DNA of 64,000 nt from Phytophthora sp. 'mugwort' (GCA_033558025.1 JAUCEF010000003.1:2630001-2694000); one strand, 5' to 3'. Counted from the stretch's first letter, positions 10,322 through 22,833 are shown. Notes: generated by a model from the letters alone, not told the origin. Numbers and translations: made by a program.

Positions 10322-13202
10322 ATAGTCAGCGAGGACGACTTGGTGATCACGCTTTTGGGAAGTCTGAGCGAGTCGTACCAGTTCCTGATCACGGCGTTGG
10401 AGTCGAGAGCCGACTCACTGTCGTGGGAATTCGTGACGTCTCGGCTGCTGCATGAGGACATGAAGCGCAAGGAACAAGGTGGCGGTACGGACGGCACCGC
10501 GCACGGTCAAGCGTTCATGATGAAGGACAACAAGCGCACGGGCAGACCGGTGAAGAAGACCGGGGCGTGCCACAATTGCGTCAGGTTTGGACATTGGATC
10601 GCGGAATGTCCATCGCGGATCCAGAACGACGCGGAGCGATATCGGTCGCAGCGTGCGAATGTCGCGCAGGATGAAGATTCTAGCGACTTCCTCTTCTCGG
10701 TTGGTGGTGGCAGCAACTCCGCCAAGTCGAATGATATGTGGCTGGTCGACTCGGGTGCGACGCAGCACATGACGTACTCGAAGGAGTACATGAAGAACTA
10801 CAAGAAGATCTCTCCGGTGGACGTGCATCTCGCGGACGACGGTGTGATTCAGGCTGTGGGGACCGGCGACATAGTGATGTCGATGAAGACCCCGCGCGGC
10901 ATGAAGAAGGGTGTACTCACGAACGTGTGGCACATTCCGAAGCTGTCGCGCAACCTGTTTTCGGTTGGTCGGTTCACCAAGGACGTCGGGCCAGTCATCT
11001 TCGAGAGCGACGGATGCTTCGCTGAAACGAAGGGTCTCAAGTGGAAGCTCGGCGCTCGCGAGGGCAAAGGGCTGTTCAAGCTGTGCTTGACTCCGATGAT
11101 GCCTGACGAGGCCAATGCGGCAAGTTCGAAGGATCGCCAAGCGGACACCACGTCGTACCTCTGGCACCTTCGACTTGGTCACATCGGCCATGGCGGTCTA
11201 GACGCCATCGTCAAGAAGGGCTACGGTGTTGGTATCGACATGGCGTCGGTGAAGCAGTGGGAGTTATGCGACGGATGCTCACTCGGCAAGCAAACGCGAG
11301 TGAGCTACATGAAGACTTCGCCAAACCGTGCGAAGCAAGTGCTGGAAGTCGTACACAGTGATGTATGCGGTCCCATGCAGACGCCAACCTTTGGTGGCAA
11401 GTGCTATTTTGTCACGTTTATCGATGACAAGTCGCACTTCTGTGTGGTGTACCTATTGCGCAACAAGTCCGAGGTGGCCGACAAGTTCGCGCAATTCGTC
11501 GCGTTAGCTGAGACCCAGACTGGCAAGCGCGTGAAAATGCTGCGGAGCGACAACGGTGGCGAGTACACGTCAAGTCAACTGGCGAAGTTCTGCAGTGACC
11601 GCGGCATCGTGCAGAAGTTCACTCCACCGTACACGCCTCAGCTCAATGGAGTCGCGGAACGAATGAATCGAACGTTGGGTGGAGTGTGCGCGCTGCATGT
11701 TGGAACATGCCGGACTGTCGAAAGAGTATTGGGGCGAAGCCGTGATGACTGCCACGTTCCTACGCAATCGGTGTCCGACGCGCGCGATCAGCCACGACAA
11801 GTCGCCGCACCAAGTCTGGACGGGAAAGAAGCCCTGCTGACAAATATGAAGGTATTCGGTTGCCACGCGTACGTGCTTGTGCCAAAGGAAAAACGGTCCA
11901 AGTTTGACGCTCGATCGGTGCGTTGCCGTTTTCTCGGATACTCAGAACACGAGAAAGCGTATCGGTTTGAAGAACTCGAGCGTGGTCGCGTGCTGATAAA
12001 CCGCGACGCACAGTTTATGGAAGACGTTTTCGACAGTGGGAGACGCAATTACGCACTAACGGAAGTGCTCGTGGACGTTCAAGACGAAGAAGATGAAGTT
12101 GCCACGGATGAAGAAACCTCATCGTCTAGATCGGATGGGGATGAAGAAGAAGTTGCACGGGATGAAGACTTCGAGCCCGGCAGCAAGCGACACCCGCGGA
12201 CGCAATCGCTGGAGGAAGCGGTAGAGATTCCAGATGCCAAGGGGTATGCCTCGCAGAACCGATATCACACACTGGATGAGATGTCTGCGGTGGCGCAAGA
12301 AAACGCAAACGTCGAGGCTGCTTACGTCGTGGATTCAGTGGGAGAAATGCCGGCCACATTCAAGTCGGCGATGGAATCCAACGACGCAAGCAAGTGGAAG
12401 GAAGCTTGTGACTCGGAACGCGACTCGCTTTGCAAGAACGAGACGTGGGACGTGGTGCCGTTGCCTAAGGGACGCAAGGCGATCGGCTGCCGATGGGTGT
12501 TTCGAGTGAAGGAGAACCAAGCCGGAGAGATCGAGCGGTTCAAGGCGCGCCTGGTGGGCAAGGAGTTCTCGCAGAAGTACGGCATCGACTATGAGGAGAC
12601 ATTCGCACCAGTGGCCAAGTTCACGTCGATCCGGGTGGTGTTGAGCATGGCTGCCAAGTACGGTCTCAAGCTGCATCAGATGGATGTCAAGATGGCTTTC
12701 CTAAATGGCGTGCTGGACGAGGAAATCTACATGCAACAGCCCGACGGATACGTTGACGAAGACCACCCGGAGTACGTATGCAAGCTCAAGCGGTCATTGT
12801 ACGGATTGAAACAGTCGCCACGCATGTGGAACCAGACCATCGACGACTTCATGCTAAAGATCGAGTTCACCAAGTGTAAGACCGACCACTGCGTGTACAT
12901 CAAGAGGGACGGCGACATCATGGTACTGGTGGTGCTCTACGTTGACGACCTCATCATTGCAAGCAACGACGATGACTTGCTGGAATCGACCAAGCGGGCA
13001 ATCAGCGATCGGTTCGAGATGACGGACCTTGGCGACCTCAGCTACTTTCTCGGTATGGAAATCAAGCAAGATCGAGAAGTCGGCGTTGTGACGATTCGGC
13101 AGACCAAATTCGCGCAAAGTATCCTGAACAAGTTTGGCATGGAAGATTGCAAGCCCGTGAAAACACCACAAGATCCGGGACTCAAGCTAATCAAGAACAT
13201 GT
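10322..13202 (+). pseudogene. Copia-B gag-pol fragment with a long 980-codon ORF
   Basis: The frame 10340-13282 runs from mid-Gag through zinc knuckle CHNCVRFGHWIAEC, protease WLVDSGATQHM, pre-integrase LWHLRLGHIGHGG, integrase (HSDVCGP, RSDNGGEY, NGVAERMNR) and RT with LYVDDLIIASN. About 55 codons of the integrase C-terminus (about 11675-11835) are out of frame. An inserted base (GTTGGGTGG) is later compensated by a lost C (GAAGCCCTG versus GAAGCCCCTG in the 5.3-8.1 kb copy). Gag N-terminus, LTRs and RNase H are missing, and the ORF reads on into a Copia-A LTR. An apparently long ORF is therefore not a functional polyprotein. Confidence 0.88.
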
Positions 13203-13542
13203 TGATAAAAGGTATGGATCTTGATAAGCGAAGCTTGGACGGAGCGAAGGAGGTTCTGCACTTGGTGCGAAGACCGGAGTGAAGACCACTTGAGCTGAAG
13301 AAGGAAGATTCGAAAGTAATTGATTTATCGGAGCTTACACTACCTAGTCTACCACATAGATATGCAGCCCTGCATCCAATCATTTGGTGCATCCAATCAC
13401 CAACACTCCGCACTCGTCCAATCATCCTACTCGTCTAATCATCGGTTGCGTAAACAACGTACCGTAAACATCGCGGGATCGTGTTGGACCGGTTCGGGTT
13501 AACCGGTTACTGGTACACAGTACCAAAACCCGGCAACCCTCA
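13203..13542 (-). repeat. Copia-A 3' LTR, subtype beta, minus strand
   Basis: It is nearly identical to 5004-5343 in inverted orientation (one difference found by eye, near 13317). The purine tract lies at 13546-13554 on the opposite strand (GAGGGGGCG), followed by the RNase H end. Confidence 0.87.
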
Positions 13543-13709
13543 ATACGCCCCCTCAATGCGAACACGCGTGGATTACGAGGGACGCCGTCAGATCCATGTG
13601 GCGCGGTCCTGGCAGCGCCTTGGTCATGATGTCCGCGAGCATGATTGAAGTCTCGCAGTACTCGAGCTTGACTTCGCCGCGCTTGCATCACGGATGTGAT
13701 GGTACTTGA
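13543..13709 (-). pseudogene. Copia-A RNase H C-terminus, separated from its gene
   Basis: This is the last about 55 codons of Copia-A pol (ADIMTKALPGPRHMDL region) plus the purine tract, minus strand. The upstream part continues at 18239 beyond the inserted Copia-B. The shared five bases CTTGA occur at 13705-13709 and again at 18239-18243. A loss near 13686 breaks the frame. Confidence 0.85.
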
Positions 13710-13884
13710 TATTGTCAAGGAGACGCCTCGAGCAGCTGCTGTATACCGGTAGGATACCGGTATGACCTTCACTCAGTGGCACCTCAATCACTCCGGCGAT
13801 TACGGGACGAGGATTACGATGCACGTGGGTATAAGATTGTGGGTACAAGATGGACATCGACGTGGCGCTCTGCGATTGGCTGAA
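13710..13884 (+). repeat. Copia-B 5' LTR, 3' end deleted
   Basis: The LTR is intact up to GATTGGCTGAAG, then passes directly into gag codons for DPDHAFAMDA. CTGAAG occurs at both parental breakpoints, which indicates a microhomology deletion of the LTR end, primer site and gag ATG. Confidence 0.83.
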
Positions 13885-16800
13885 GACCCCGACCACGCCT
13901 TCGCCATGGACGCCACGCAGCCTTCTGCCTTCCGCATCAACAAGTTCGACGGAGCTAACTTCCACACGTGGAAGTTCAAGATGCAGATGGTGCTCGAGGA
14001 GCGCGAACTGTGGGAAGTGACAAGTGGGGAAGTGAAGCTGGAGCACTGCCAACTGCGGCGGATCAAGCGCTCTTTCGGAAGAAGTTGCGCAAGGCGCTGG
14101 CGATCATCTGTCTCGCGATGGAGGATTCGCAGCTGCCGCTGGTTCGCTCGGCGAGTGGCGCGCATGATGCATGGTCAAGACTGGAAGGACACTTCGAGAA
14201 GAAGAGTTTGGCCAACAAGCTCTTTCTTCGTCGGCGTTTCTTCACGCTCATGATGGAGGAAGGTGATGATGTGCTTCAACACATCAACAAGCTCAAGACT
14301 CTGGCGGAACAGCTCGACGCGGTCGGCGCTCCGGTCAGCGAGGACGACTTGGTGATCACGCTTTTGGGAAGTCTGAGCGAGTCGTACCAGTTCCTGATCA
14401 CGGCGTTGGAGTCAAGATCCGACACGCTGACGTGGGAGCTGGTGACGTCTCGGCTGCTACATGAAGACATGAAGCGCAAGGAGCAGGGTGGCGATGGAGA
14501 TGGCGCCGCGCCTGGCCAGGCGTTCATGATGAGGGACAACAAGCATAAGGGCCGACCGTCGAAGAAGAACGGTGCGTGCCACAACTGCGGCAAGCATGGA
14601 CATTGGATCGCGGAGTGTCCTTCGCGGATCCATGACAACACGGAACGGCAGCGCTCGCAGCGTGCCAACGTCGCGCTTGAGGACGACTCTGGCGACTATC
14701 TCTTCTTCGTCGACGGCGATGGCGATGCGGCCATGGCAGCGTCGGCGAGTGGCACATGGCTGGTCGACTCGGGTGCGACGCAGCACATGGCGCACTCCAA
14801 GAAGTTCATGAGAAACTACAAGGCCTTCACATCGGTCGACGTGCGTCTCGCAGACGACGGTGTGGTTCAAGCGATCGGCAGCGGCGACATTGTGATAAGA
14901 CGCCTCGTGGCATCAAGAAGGGTGTGCTCACGAACGTGTGGCACATTCCCAAGCTAACGCGCAACCTCTTCTCGATCGGGCGCTTCACCAAGGACGTCGG
15001 ATCGGTGACCTTCGACAGCGACGGATGCTTCACCGAGCTGAAGGGGATGAAGTGCACGATAGGTGCGCGTGACGGCAAGCTGTTCAAGCTGTGCATGACG
15101 CCCGTGCGCCTGGACGAAGCGAATTCGGCGAGTCCGAACGGGAGCCAAGGGGACACCAAGTCGTACCTCTGGCACCTTCGACTAGGCCACATCGGTCACG
15201 CTGGGCTCGACGCCATCGTCAAGAAGAAGCTCAGCGTCGGCATTGACCTCGGGTCCGCGAGCAAGTGGGAAACGTGCGACGGATGCGCGCTCGGCAAGCA
15301 GACGCGATTGAGTTTCGAATCGACATCGCCTAAGCGTGCCAATGAACTACTGGAGGTTGTGCACAGTGACGTATGCGGGCCCATGCGCACGCCGACGTTT
15401 GGCGGCAAGCGCTACTTCGTCACCTTTATCGACGACAAGTCGCGCTACTGCGTGGTGTACCTGGTGAAGAACAAGTGGGAGGTGGCCGACAAGTTCGCGC
15501 ACTTTGTGGCGTTTGCGGAGACACAGACCGGCAAGCGCGTCAAGGAGCTTCGCAGTGACAACGGTGGTGAGTACAAATCCGACAAAATGGCCAAGTTTTG
15601 CAGCAAGCGCGGCATCGTGCAGAAGTTCACGCCGCCATACACGCCGCAGCTCAACGGAATCGCTGAGCGCATGAACCGGACGCTAGTTGAATGCGCGCGG
15701 TGCATGCTGGAGCACGCGAGTCTGTCCAAGGCATACTGGGGCGAAGCAGTCATGACGGCCATGTTCCTGCGCAACCGCTGTCCGACACATGCGCTTGACA
15801 ACGATAAGTCTCCGTACGAGCTGTGGACTGCCAAGAAACCATTGCTGGCCAACCTCAAAGTCTTCGGTTGCCACGCCTACGTGCATGTGGCGAAGGAGAA
15901 GCGAACCAAGCTGGATGCGCGATCGGTGCGATGCAGGTTCCTGGGGTACTCGGACCACGAGAAAGCGTATCGGTTCGAGGAGATCGAGAGTGGTCGCGTG
16001 CTGGTGAGCCGCGATGCACAGTTCATGGAAGACGTCTTCGACGGTGGAAGACGCGACTACAAACCCAAGGGGGCGCTGGTGGACCTTCAAGATGCGGAAG
16101 AAGGCACCACGGACAAAGATGAACAGTCGGCATCGGACGACGAAGATGAAGAGACTGCGCGGGATGATGACTTCGAGCCCGGCAGCAAGCGACACCCGCG
16201 GACGCAATCGCTGGAGGAAGCGGTGGAGACCCCGAGTGCCAAGCGATACGCGTCAGAGAATCGACGCCAAGGCCTGGATGAGATGTCTGCCATGGCTCGA
16301 GACACCGACAAGAGCTTCGAGGCGGCGCACGTCGTGGATTCAGTGGGAGAAATGCCGACCACGTTCAAGTCGGCGATGGAATCCAGCGACGCACGCAAAT
16401 GGAAGGAGGCCTGCGACTCGGAGTACGACTCGCTGCGCAAGAACGACACATGGGACGTGGTACCGCTGCCCAAGGGACGCATGGCCATCGGCTGTCGATG
16501 GGTCTTTCGCGTGAAGGAGAACCAAGCCGGCGAGATCGAACGATACAAGGCGCGCCTGGTGGCTAAGGGCTTCTCGCAGAAGCACGGCATCGACTACGAC
16601 GAGACCTTCGCGCCCGTGGCCAAGTTCACGTCCATCCGAATCGTGCTAGCGATGGCTGCCAAGTACGGGCTCAAGCTGCACCAGATGGACGTTAAGACAG
16701 CCTTTCTTAACGGCGTCCTGGATGAAGACATCTAGATGCAGCAGCCGGACGGATACATAAGCGAAGGACGCCCGGATCATGTGTGCAAGCTCAAGCGCGC

Positions 16801-17936
16801 GCTCTACGGTCTCAAGCAGTCGCCGCGCATGTGGAACCACACCATCGACGACTTCATGCTCAAGCTGGACTTCGACAAGTGCGAGACCGACCACTGCGTC
16901 TACATCAAGCGCAACGGCGACAGCATGGTGCTCGTGGTGCTGTACGTGGACGACCTGGTGATTGCGAGCAGTGATGACGACATGCTCAAGGCGACCAAGG
17001 GCGCACTAAGCAAGCGGTTCGAGATGACGGACCTAGGCGAGCTGAGCTACTTTCTCGGAATGGAGATCAAGCAAGACATCAAGGCTGGTGAGGTGACCAT
17101 GCGGCAGACCAAGTTCGCGCGGAGCGTCCTGAGCAAGTTCAGCATGGAGAACAGCAAGCCCATGAAAACGCCGCAGGACCCCGGACTCAAGCTGACCAAG
17201 GCTATGTGCGACGGCGGTTGCAAGCATGATGACACCATGGCAGGCGTGCCTTACCGGAACGCCGTGGGCTGCCTCATGTACTTGATGGTGGGCACCCGAC
17301 CGGATCTGGCTGCGGCAGTGGGCACACTGAGTCAGTTCGCTGCAGACCCATGCCCCACGCACTGGCAAGCACTCAAGCGCGTCCTCCGCTACATCCAAGG
17401 CACGGCGACGTACGGCATCGAGTTTCGCACCAAGGACCAAGACGTCGTCTGCGGCTACTCGGATGCGGACTGGGCGGGTGATGTGGAGTCGCGCCGCAGC
17501 ACGAGCGGATACGCGTTCATAATGAGCGGTGGATGCGTGAGCTGGCGCAGCAAGAAGCAGAGGACGGTGGCACTATCGTCGACGGAAGCCGAGTACATGG
17601 CGCTATCGGAGGTAACACAGGAGGCCGTGTGGCTCAATGCGTTTCTGTGCGAGATAGGCGAAACCACAGAGGGCAAGGCGATCAAGATCTACGAAGACAA
17701 CCAAGGATCCATCGCGCTTGCCAAGAATCCCGAGTTTCACAAGCGTACCAAGCATATCGACATTCGCTATCACTTCGTGCGCGAGAAGGTCGAGGACGGG
17801 AGAAGTGGTGCTCGAGTACTGTCCGACGCAAGACATGCTGGCGGACCTGATGACCAAGCCCATTCCAGCGGCGCAGTTCGACTGTCTCCGGAGCAAGCTT
17901 GGCATCGAAGCACCGAAGGCTATCGAGTCGAGTGGG
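13884..17936 (+). pseudogene. Copia-B gag-pol, most complete copy
   Basis: Gag lacks its first about ten codons and is frame-shifted near 14050. It continues at 13968-14957 (zinc knuckle CHNCGKHGHWIAEC, protease WLVDSGATQHM) and 14756-16735 after a break near 14895. Integrase motifs HSDVCGP, RSDNGGEY and NGIAERMNR are present. RT is interrupted by TAG at 16733-16735, where a sister copy has TAC (EIYMQQ). The frame 16736-17930 completes RT (LYVDDLVIASS) and RNase H (GYSDADWAGD, SSTEAEYMA, KHIDIRYHFVRE), with a shift near 17800. Unlike Copia-A, the catalytic YVDD is intact, so a few single-base lesions separate this copy from an active ancestor. Confidence 0.9.
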
Positions 17937-18238
17937 TGTTGTCAAGGAGACGCCTCGAGCAGCTGCTGTATACCGGTATGACCTTCACTCAGTGGCACCT
18001 CAATCACTCCGGCGATTACGGGACGATGATTACGATGCACGTGGGTACAAGATTGTGGGTACAAGATGGGCATCGACGTGGCGCTCTGCGATTGGCTGAA
18101 GTAACTCAGTATCCAGTAGAGAATCCAGTAGAGTGTACCCAGTAGGTAGAACTGTAGGCTTAGAGGTAGCAAGGCGTTTGCGAACTAAGGACCTAAATCA
18201 ATCACGTTGCATTTTGCCATCAAGTGACCAAGCCTTTT
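17937..18238 (+). repeat. Copia-B 3' LTR (302 bp)
   Basis: It starts TGTTGTCAAGGAGACG and ends AAGTGACCAAGCCTTTT directly before the target duplication CTTGA. It lacks one ACCGGTA repeat found in the other copies. Confidence 0.9.
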
Positions 18239-21200
18239 CTTGATGTCGATGTGCTTGGCGCGACCATGGTTCACTGGGTTCTTCGTCATCTTGATGCACG
18301 ACTGGTTGTCTTCGCGGATCTTGAGCTCAGGTCCAGTCTCGTTGGCAGTCGCCAAAATCTCGCATAGCAGGCGATGAATCCACTTGCCTTCTTGGATCGC
18401 CAGACTGAGCGCGATGTATTCCGCCTCGCTCGTAGACAGCGAAACACTTGACTGTTTCTTGCTTCCCCAGCTCACTGGCGCACCCATCAGCATGAACGTG
18501 TAGCCGGAAGTCGACTTGCGGTCCGCGAGGTCGCCAGCCCAGTCCGCATCCGAATACCCACGAAAGTCGATCTTGTTGCCTGGCTTGAAACAGATTCCAT
18601 GCGTCCTGGTGCCTTGTAGATAGCGAAAAATGCGCTTGACCGCAACCCAGTGTTCCTCTTGGGGGTTCTCCATGAAGCGCGATACATAGCCCACTGCGTA
18701 CGCGATATCCGGGCGAGTAGTAGTCATCAAGTGCATGAGGGCACCCACAGCTTCGCGAAACGGAGCGTTCACCTTGGTCGCTGCGTCACTTGGAACCAGT
18801 CGAGTGCTCATGTCTACCGGACTCACCACAGCCTTGCACTCGTCCATACCGAAACGCTTCAGGATATCATCCACATAACGCCGCTGGCACATCGTCACGC
18901 TGCCGTCCGGGCTATCCACCAGCTCGATTCCAAGGACGAACACACACTTGCCACTGTCAGTCATTTTAAAGCGTGTCTTGAGGTCGTTCTTCGTGCGTGA
19001 GATCAGCTCGGGTGAACTTCCGGTGACCAACACATCGACCACGTAGACCAGCACGAGCACACAGTGGCCATCGACAATCTTGATGTAGAGGCACGGGTCG
19101 AAGGCTGAAACTTGAAAACCGATAGAACACACGAATTCGTCGAAGGTCTCGTTCCATACGCGCGAAGCTTGCTTGAGACCGTAGATCGCCTTCACCAATT
19201 CCAGGCAGTCGAAATCACCATCCAGCTCGACGCCTTCAGGAACCACGCAGTACACGACTTCCTTCATGACGCCGTACAGAAATGCCGTTACCACGTCGAG
19301 TTAGTCCAGAGGCCAGTCGAAATACTTGGCGATCGCGATGACCATGCGCAGCGTCACGTACTTGACCACGGGCGAGAACGTCTCCGTGTAGTCGATGCCG
19401 CACTTCTGCTTGAAACCCTTGGCCACCAGGCGCGCCTTGTATTTCTCGATCGATCCGTCGGCTTTGCGCTTGATCTTGAACACCCACTTGGTACCGATGG
19501 CACGTTATCCGCTGGGCAACTTGGCAGCACGAAACACACCACGAAGTCGCATCGACTTGAGCTCAGCGCGAACAGCCTTGCGCCAATGCACTTGATCAGG
19601 TCCGTTGACCGCTTCTTGGAATGTCGACGGCTCCGATAAGTCCACTGCTGCTTCGACCACGTTGGCACTTGCACGCCAAAACACAGATGGAGTCGATTCT
19701 TCATCTTGGTCTCCAGACTTTTCTTCTTCATCTGCGTCTGTTCGGTGCAAAGGGGAGTCGTTCGGTGCACTTGCTTCTTCCAGTCCAGGTCGATGACGCA
19801 CAGCGCGCGGTCTTCTGGCAGCTTTATCTTCGTCACTCGGGCGGCTCTTGCGCTTCCCTGCCTGTTTGTGTTCCGTCTGGCGCGGACCATCATCGTCGAT
19901 GTCGAGCGAGTCGAAGTCCAGGTCGTCGACATCTTCATCAGAAATCGACGATGAAAGTCCAAAGGTTGATTCATCGAAGTTGATATCGCGACTGATGACC
20001 ACCTGCCCCGCCTCGATGTCATAAAGTCGATACGCCTTGGACACTTCTTCGTAACCCAGAAACAATCCGGCGCGAGCCTTGGGATCCCACTTGAGTCGCT
20101 TCTCCTTCGGAGTCAGGATGTACGTCCAACAGCTGAAAACACGCATGTGCTTCACACTCGGCTTGGACTTGTAGACGATCTCGAACGGAGTCTTGTGCTC
20201 GATCTTGGGTGACGGCAGGCGGTTCTTCACATAGATGGCCGTCATCGCCGCCTCAGCCCAGAAACACTTGTCCAGCTTGGCGTGATGCAACATGCTGCGG
20301 CCGATCGTGACGATAGTTCGGATGGCTCGCTCTGCCGTGCCGTTGGTCTGGTGCGCGTACGGAACCGTGGTTTGCTGCTCGATGTCTTCGTCTTCGTAGA
20401 AATCTTTGAGCGAGTTGGTCGCAAACTCACGAGCTCCGTCGTGCCGCACAAACTTGACCTTCTTGCCGAACTGCGTCTGCACCTTCATGATGTATGTCTT
20501 GATGCAGTCTTCACTTTCCGACTTGGCACGCAGACAGAAACCCTTCATGCATCCGCTGGCTTCGTCCACGATCAGTAGCAGATACTTGCTGCCGCCAAGC
20601 GAGTTTTCCTCCATGGGTCCGCAGATGTCAAAGTGGAGCAGCTCAAATGTGTCGTAGCGACGCTTGTCACGGTTGCTTGGGAATGGTTTTTGGACCATTT
20701 TGCCTTTCTGGCAACCACGACACACACTTGGTCCACTCGACTTGGAAGGTGCTTTCGCGTCCTTGATCATCTTGATGTCGACCATCTTGCGAAGAACCTC
20801 GACTGGAGCGTGACCCATACGCGCGTGCAAATCGACCGTCCTTCCACTTGTCGCCGCATTTGCCGATCGCTGAGGTGTGCGAGGCCAGTAGAGTCCATCC
20901 ACGAGATCCGCCGTCGCCACCACTTGATTCGAGTCCTTGCGCGAAACGTGCATCTCAGTGCCGTCAAATATCACTTGGAACTTGCCATGCTTGTTTATCT
21001 GCGGCAATGAAAGCAGATTCTTGCTCATATTTGGCACGTAAAGCGCGTTCTTGATCTCGATCTCGCGCTCGTCGCCGTTAGGCAGGACCACTCTTTCCAT
21101 GATGGTCCCCACACCCTTGATGGCAGCCTTGTTGCCATCGGCCACCGACAGTTCGCCTTCATTTCGCTCGATCAAATTGGCGAACTGGGACTTGTCGTTG

Positions 21201-22123
21201 CAAATATGGTGCGTGGCACCGCTGTCGACCGCCCACATCCCGGACACATTCTTGTCCGTCGAAACTCCACATTCCAGGGAAACCGCGAACGCCACTCGAT
21301 GTCGTTGTCGTAGCCGTCGCTGTCATTTCTCCACTGGATGTTGTTGGCCCCGCGTCCACGGCCGTTGCCGCCGCGTCTTGGCCCTCGGTTCTCGTCCTTC
21401 TGCTTGGTCCAGCACTTGTCAATGATGTGCCCCAATTTACCGCAGTACGTGCACTGACGAGGCTCACGGTCGGTGTTGAACGCCTTGGTCGCGTTCTCAG
21501 TCTTCACCGTCGCCGTCTTCTCGCCTTCCTCGCTTGATGTGCTCGTTCGTGAGCACCTTCACAACGTCTTGCGACCGCAGCTCCGCGCACTCATCTCCAA
21601 GTTCAGCACGACGTTCTCGTAGCTCTTGGGGAGACTGCGCAGCAAGCAGATCGCCACGTCCTCGTCCTGCCTCTTGGCGCCGATGCTGCTGAGCTTGGCG
21701 CTGATGTTCAGGACATCATTGCAATGATGCAACCAACACATTGCCGCCTTCCGACATCTCCATGCTGAAGAGCTGTCGCTTGAGGTAGATGCGACCAGCC
21801 TTCTGCGATCCACCGTACAGCGTCTTCAAGCGCGTCCACGCGACCCAGGCTTCCTCGCAGTCATCGACCACATGATGGTAGTCGGCGTCCATGTGAAGCA
21901 ACATCAGTCCAAAAGCGATGTTGCTCGACTTGATTTAGTCGTCCTTGGCCCGAGAGTCCGTAAAGGTTGGAGACGTTTCCCGATTCACTACGTGCCACGT
22001 GGACTTGGTCAGGAACACGCCGCGCATGTAGCGGTTCCACGTCGCGTAGTTGTCTCCGTTGAACTTGTCGATGGAGACCTTGGTCGAGACGTCTTGGGCA
22101 GAGGACATGGTGCTTGGGCTCAT
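18239..22123 (-). pseudogene. Copia-A gag-pol, minus strand, frame-broken
   Basis: The ATG is at 22123. Lesions met reading leftwards: TAA after DSRAKDD (about 21936), the family-wide gag +1 break near 21720, private indels near 21590, 21525 and 21297, then an open stretch 21295-19505 (protease, integrase, RT start) ending at TAA after AKLPSG. TAA follows again at the LD(stop)LDVV position (about 19301), and a frame 19294-18250 carries YVVD and RNase H. The private lesions reappear exactly in the plus-strand segments 24043-26105 and 26459-27345, so those derive from this copy or its parent. Confidence 0.9.
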
Positions 22124-22127
22124 AACC

Positions 22128-22467
22128 TGTTAAATGTGTTGAAGTCTTGAAGCGAGGCTTGGGTTGAGCGGAGGGAGTTCTGCACTTGGGTGCGGGGACC
22201 GGAGTGAAGACCACTTGAGCTGAGGAAGGAAGATTCGAAAGTGATTGATTTATCGGAGCTTACACTACCTAGTCTACCACATAGATATGCAGCCCTGCAT
22301 CCAATCATTTGGTGCATCCAATCACCAACACTCCGCACTCGTCCAATCATCCTACTCGTCTAATCATCGGTTGCGTAAACAACGTACCGTAAACATCGCG
22401 GGATCGTGTTGGACCGGTTCGGGTTAACCGGTTACTGGTACAGAGTACCAAAACCCGGCAACCCTCA
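22128..22467 (-). repeat. Copia-A 5' LTR, subtype alpha, minus strand
   Basis: On the minus strand it runs from TGAGGGTTGCC (22467) to ACATTTAACA, then GGTTATGAGCCC and the gag ATG at 22123. It is followed on the plus strand by ATA and a truncated RNase H fragment. Confidence 0.87.
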
Positions 22468-22823
22468 ATATCTACGAGCGAGGCGGAATACATCGCGCTC
22501 AGTCTGGCGATCCAAGAAGGCAAGTGGATTCATCGCCTGCTATGCGAAATTTTGGCGGCTGCCAACGAGACTGGCCCCGAGCTCAAGATCGCGAAGACAA
22601 CCAGTCGTGCATCAAGATGACGAAGAACCCAGTAAGCCATGGTCGCGCCAAGCTCATCGACATCAAGTACCATCACATCCGTGATGAGGTCAAGCGCGGC
22701 GAAGGCAAGCTCGAGTATTGTGAGACTTCAATCATGCTCGCGGACATCATGACCAAAGCGCTGCCAGGACCGCGCCACATGGATCTGACGGCGTCCCTCG
22801 GAATCCACGCGTGTTCGCATTGA
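22468..22823 (+). pseudogene. Copia-A RNase H 3' fragment
   Basis: It starts at the codons for STSEAEYIALSL and runs to the pol stop TGA (22821-22823), followed by the purine tract and an LTR. One base is missing near 22590 (AAGATCGCGAAG, where the copy at 4758 has ATCCGCGAAG). Everything upstream of this point in the element is gone. Confidence 0.87.
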
Positions 22824-22833
22824 GGGGGCGTAT

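Larger units (their letters stand above)
13710..18238 (+). mobile_element. Copia-B retrotransposon with 5-bp target duplication CTTGA
   Basis: The 5' LTR start (TATTGTCAAGG, 13710) and the 3' LTR end (AAGCCTTTT, 18238) are flanked by CTTGA at 13705-13709 and 18239-18243. The uninterrupted target reads GGTACTTGATGTCG in other Copia-A copies. The 3' part of the 5' LTR, the primer-binding site and the gag start are deleted, so this copy can no longer be reverse-transcribed by the normal route. Confidence 0.9.
13203..22467 (-). mobile_element. Copia-A retrotransposon, minus strand, split by Copia-B
   Basis: On the minus strand: 5' LTR 22467-22128, gag-pol 22123-18244 continuing at 13709-13543, and 3' LTR 13542-13203. 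A Copia-B element (13710-18238) lies in its RNase H region with target duplication CTTGA, which proves the nesting. The 3' side abuts Copia-B RT at the same base as the element ending at 5343. The 5' side abuts a Copia-A RNase H fragment, and no target duplication of the outer element is visible. Confidence 0.85.

Noticed and set aside
16087..16590. 167-codon minus-strand Ser/Arg-rich frame
   Set aside because: Antisense of Copia-B pol with no independent support.
13203..22467. Target duplication for the outer Copia-A
   Set aside because: Flanks CATGT (left) and ATATC (right) do not match, even allowing for a TAT-extended LTR start.
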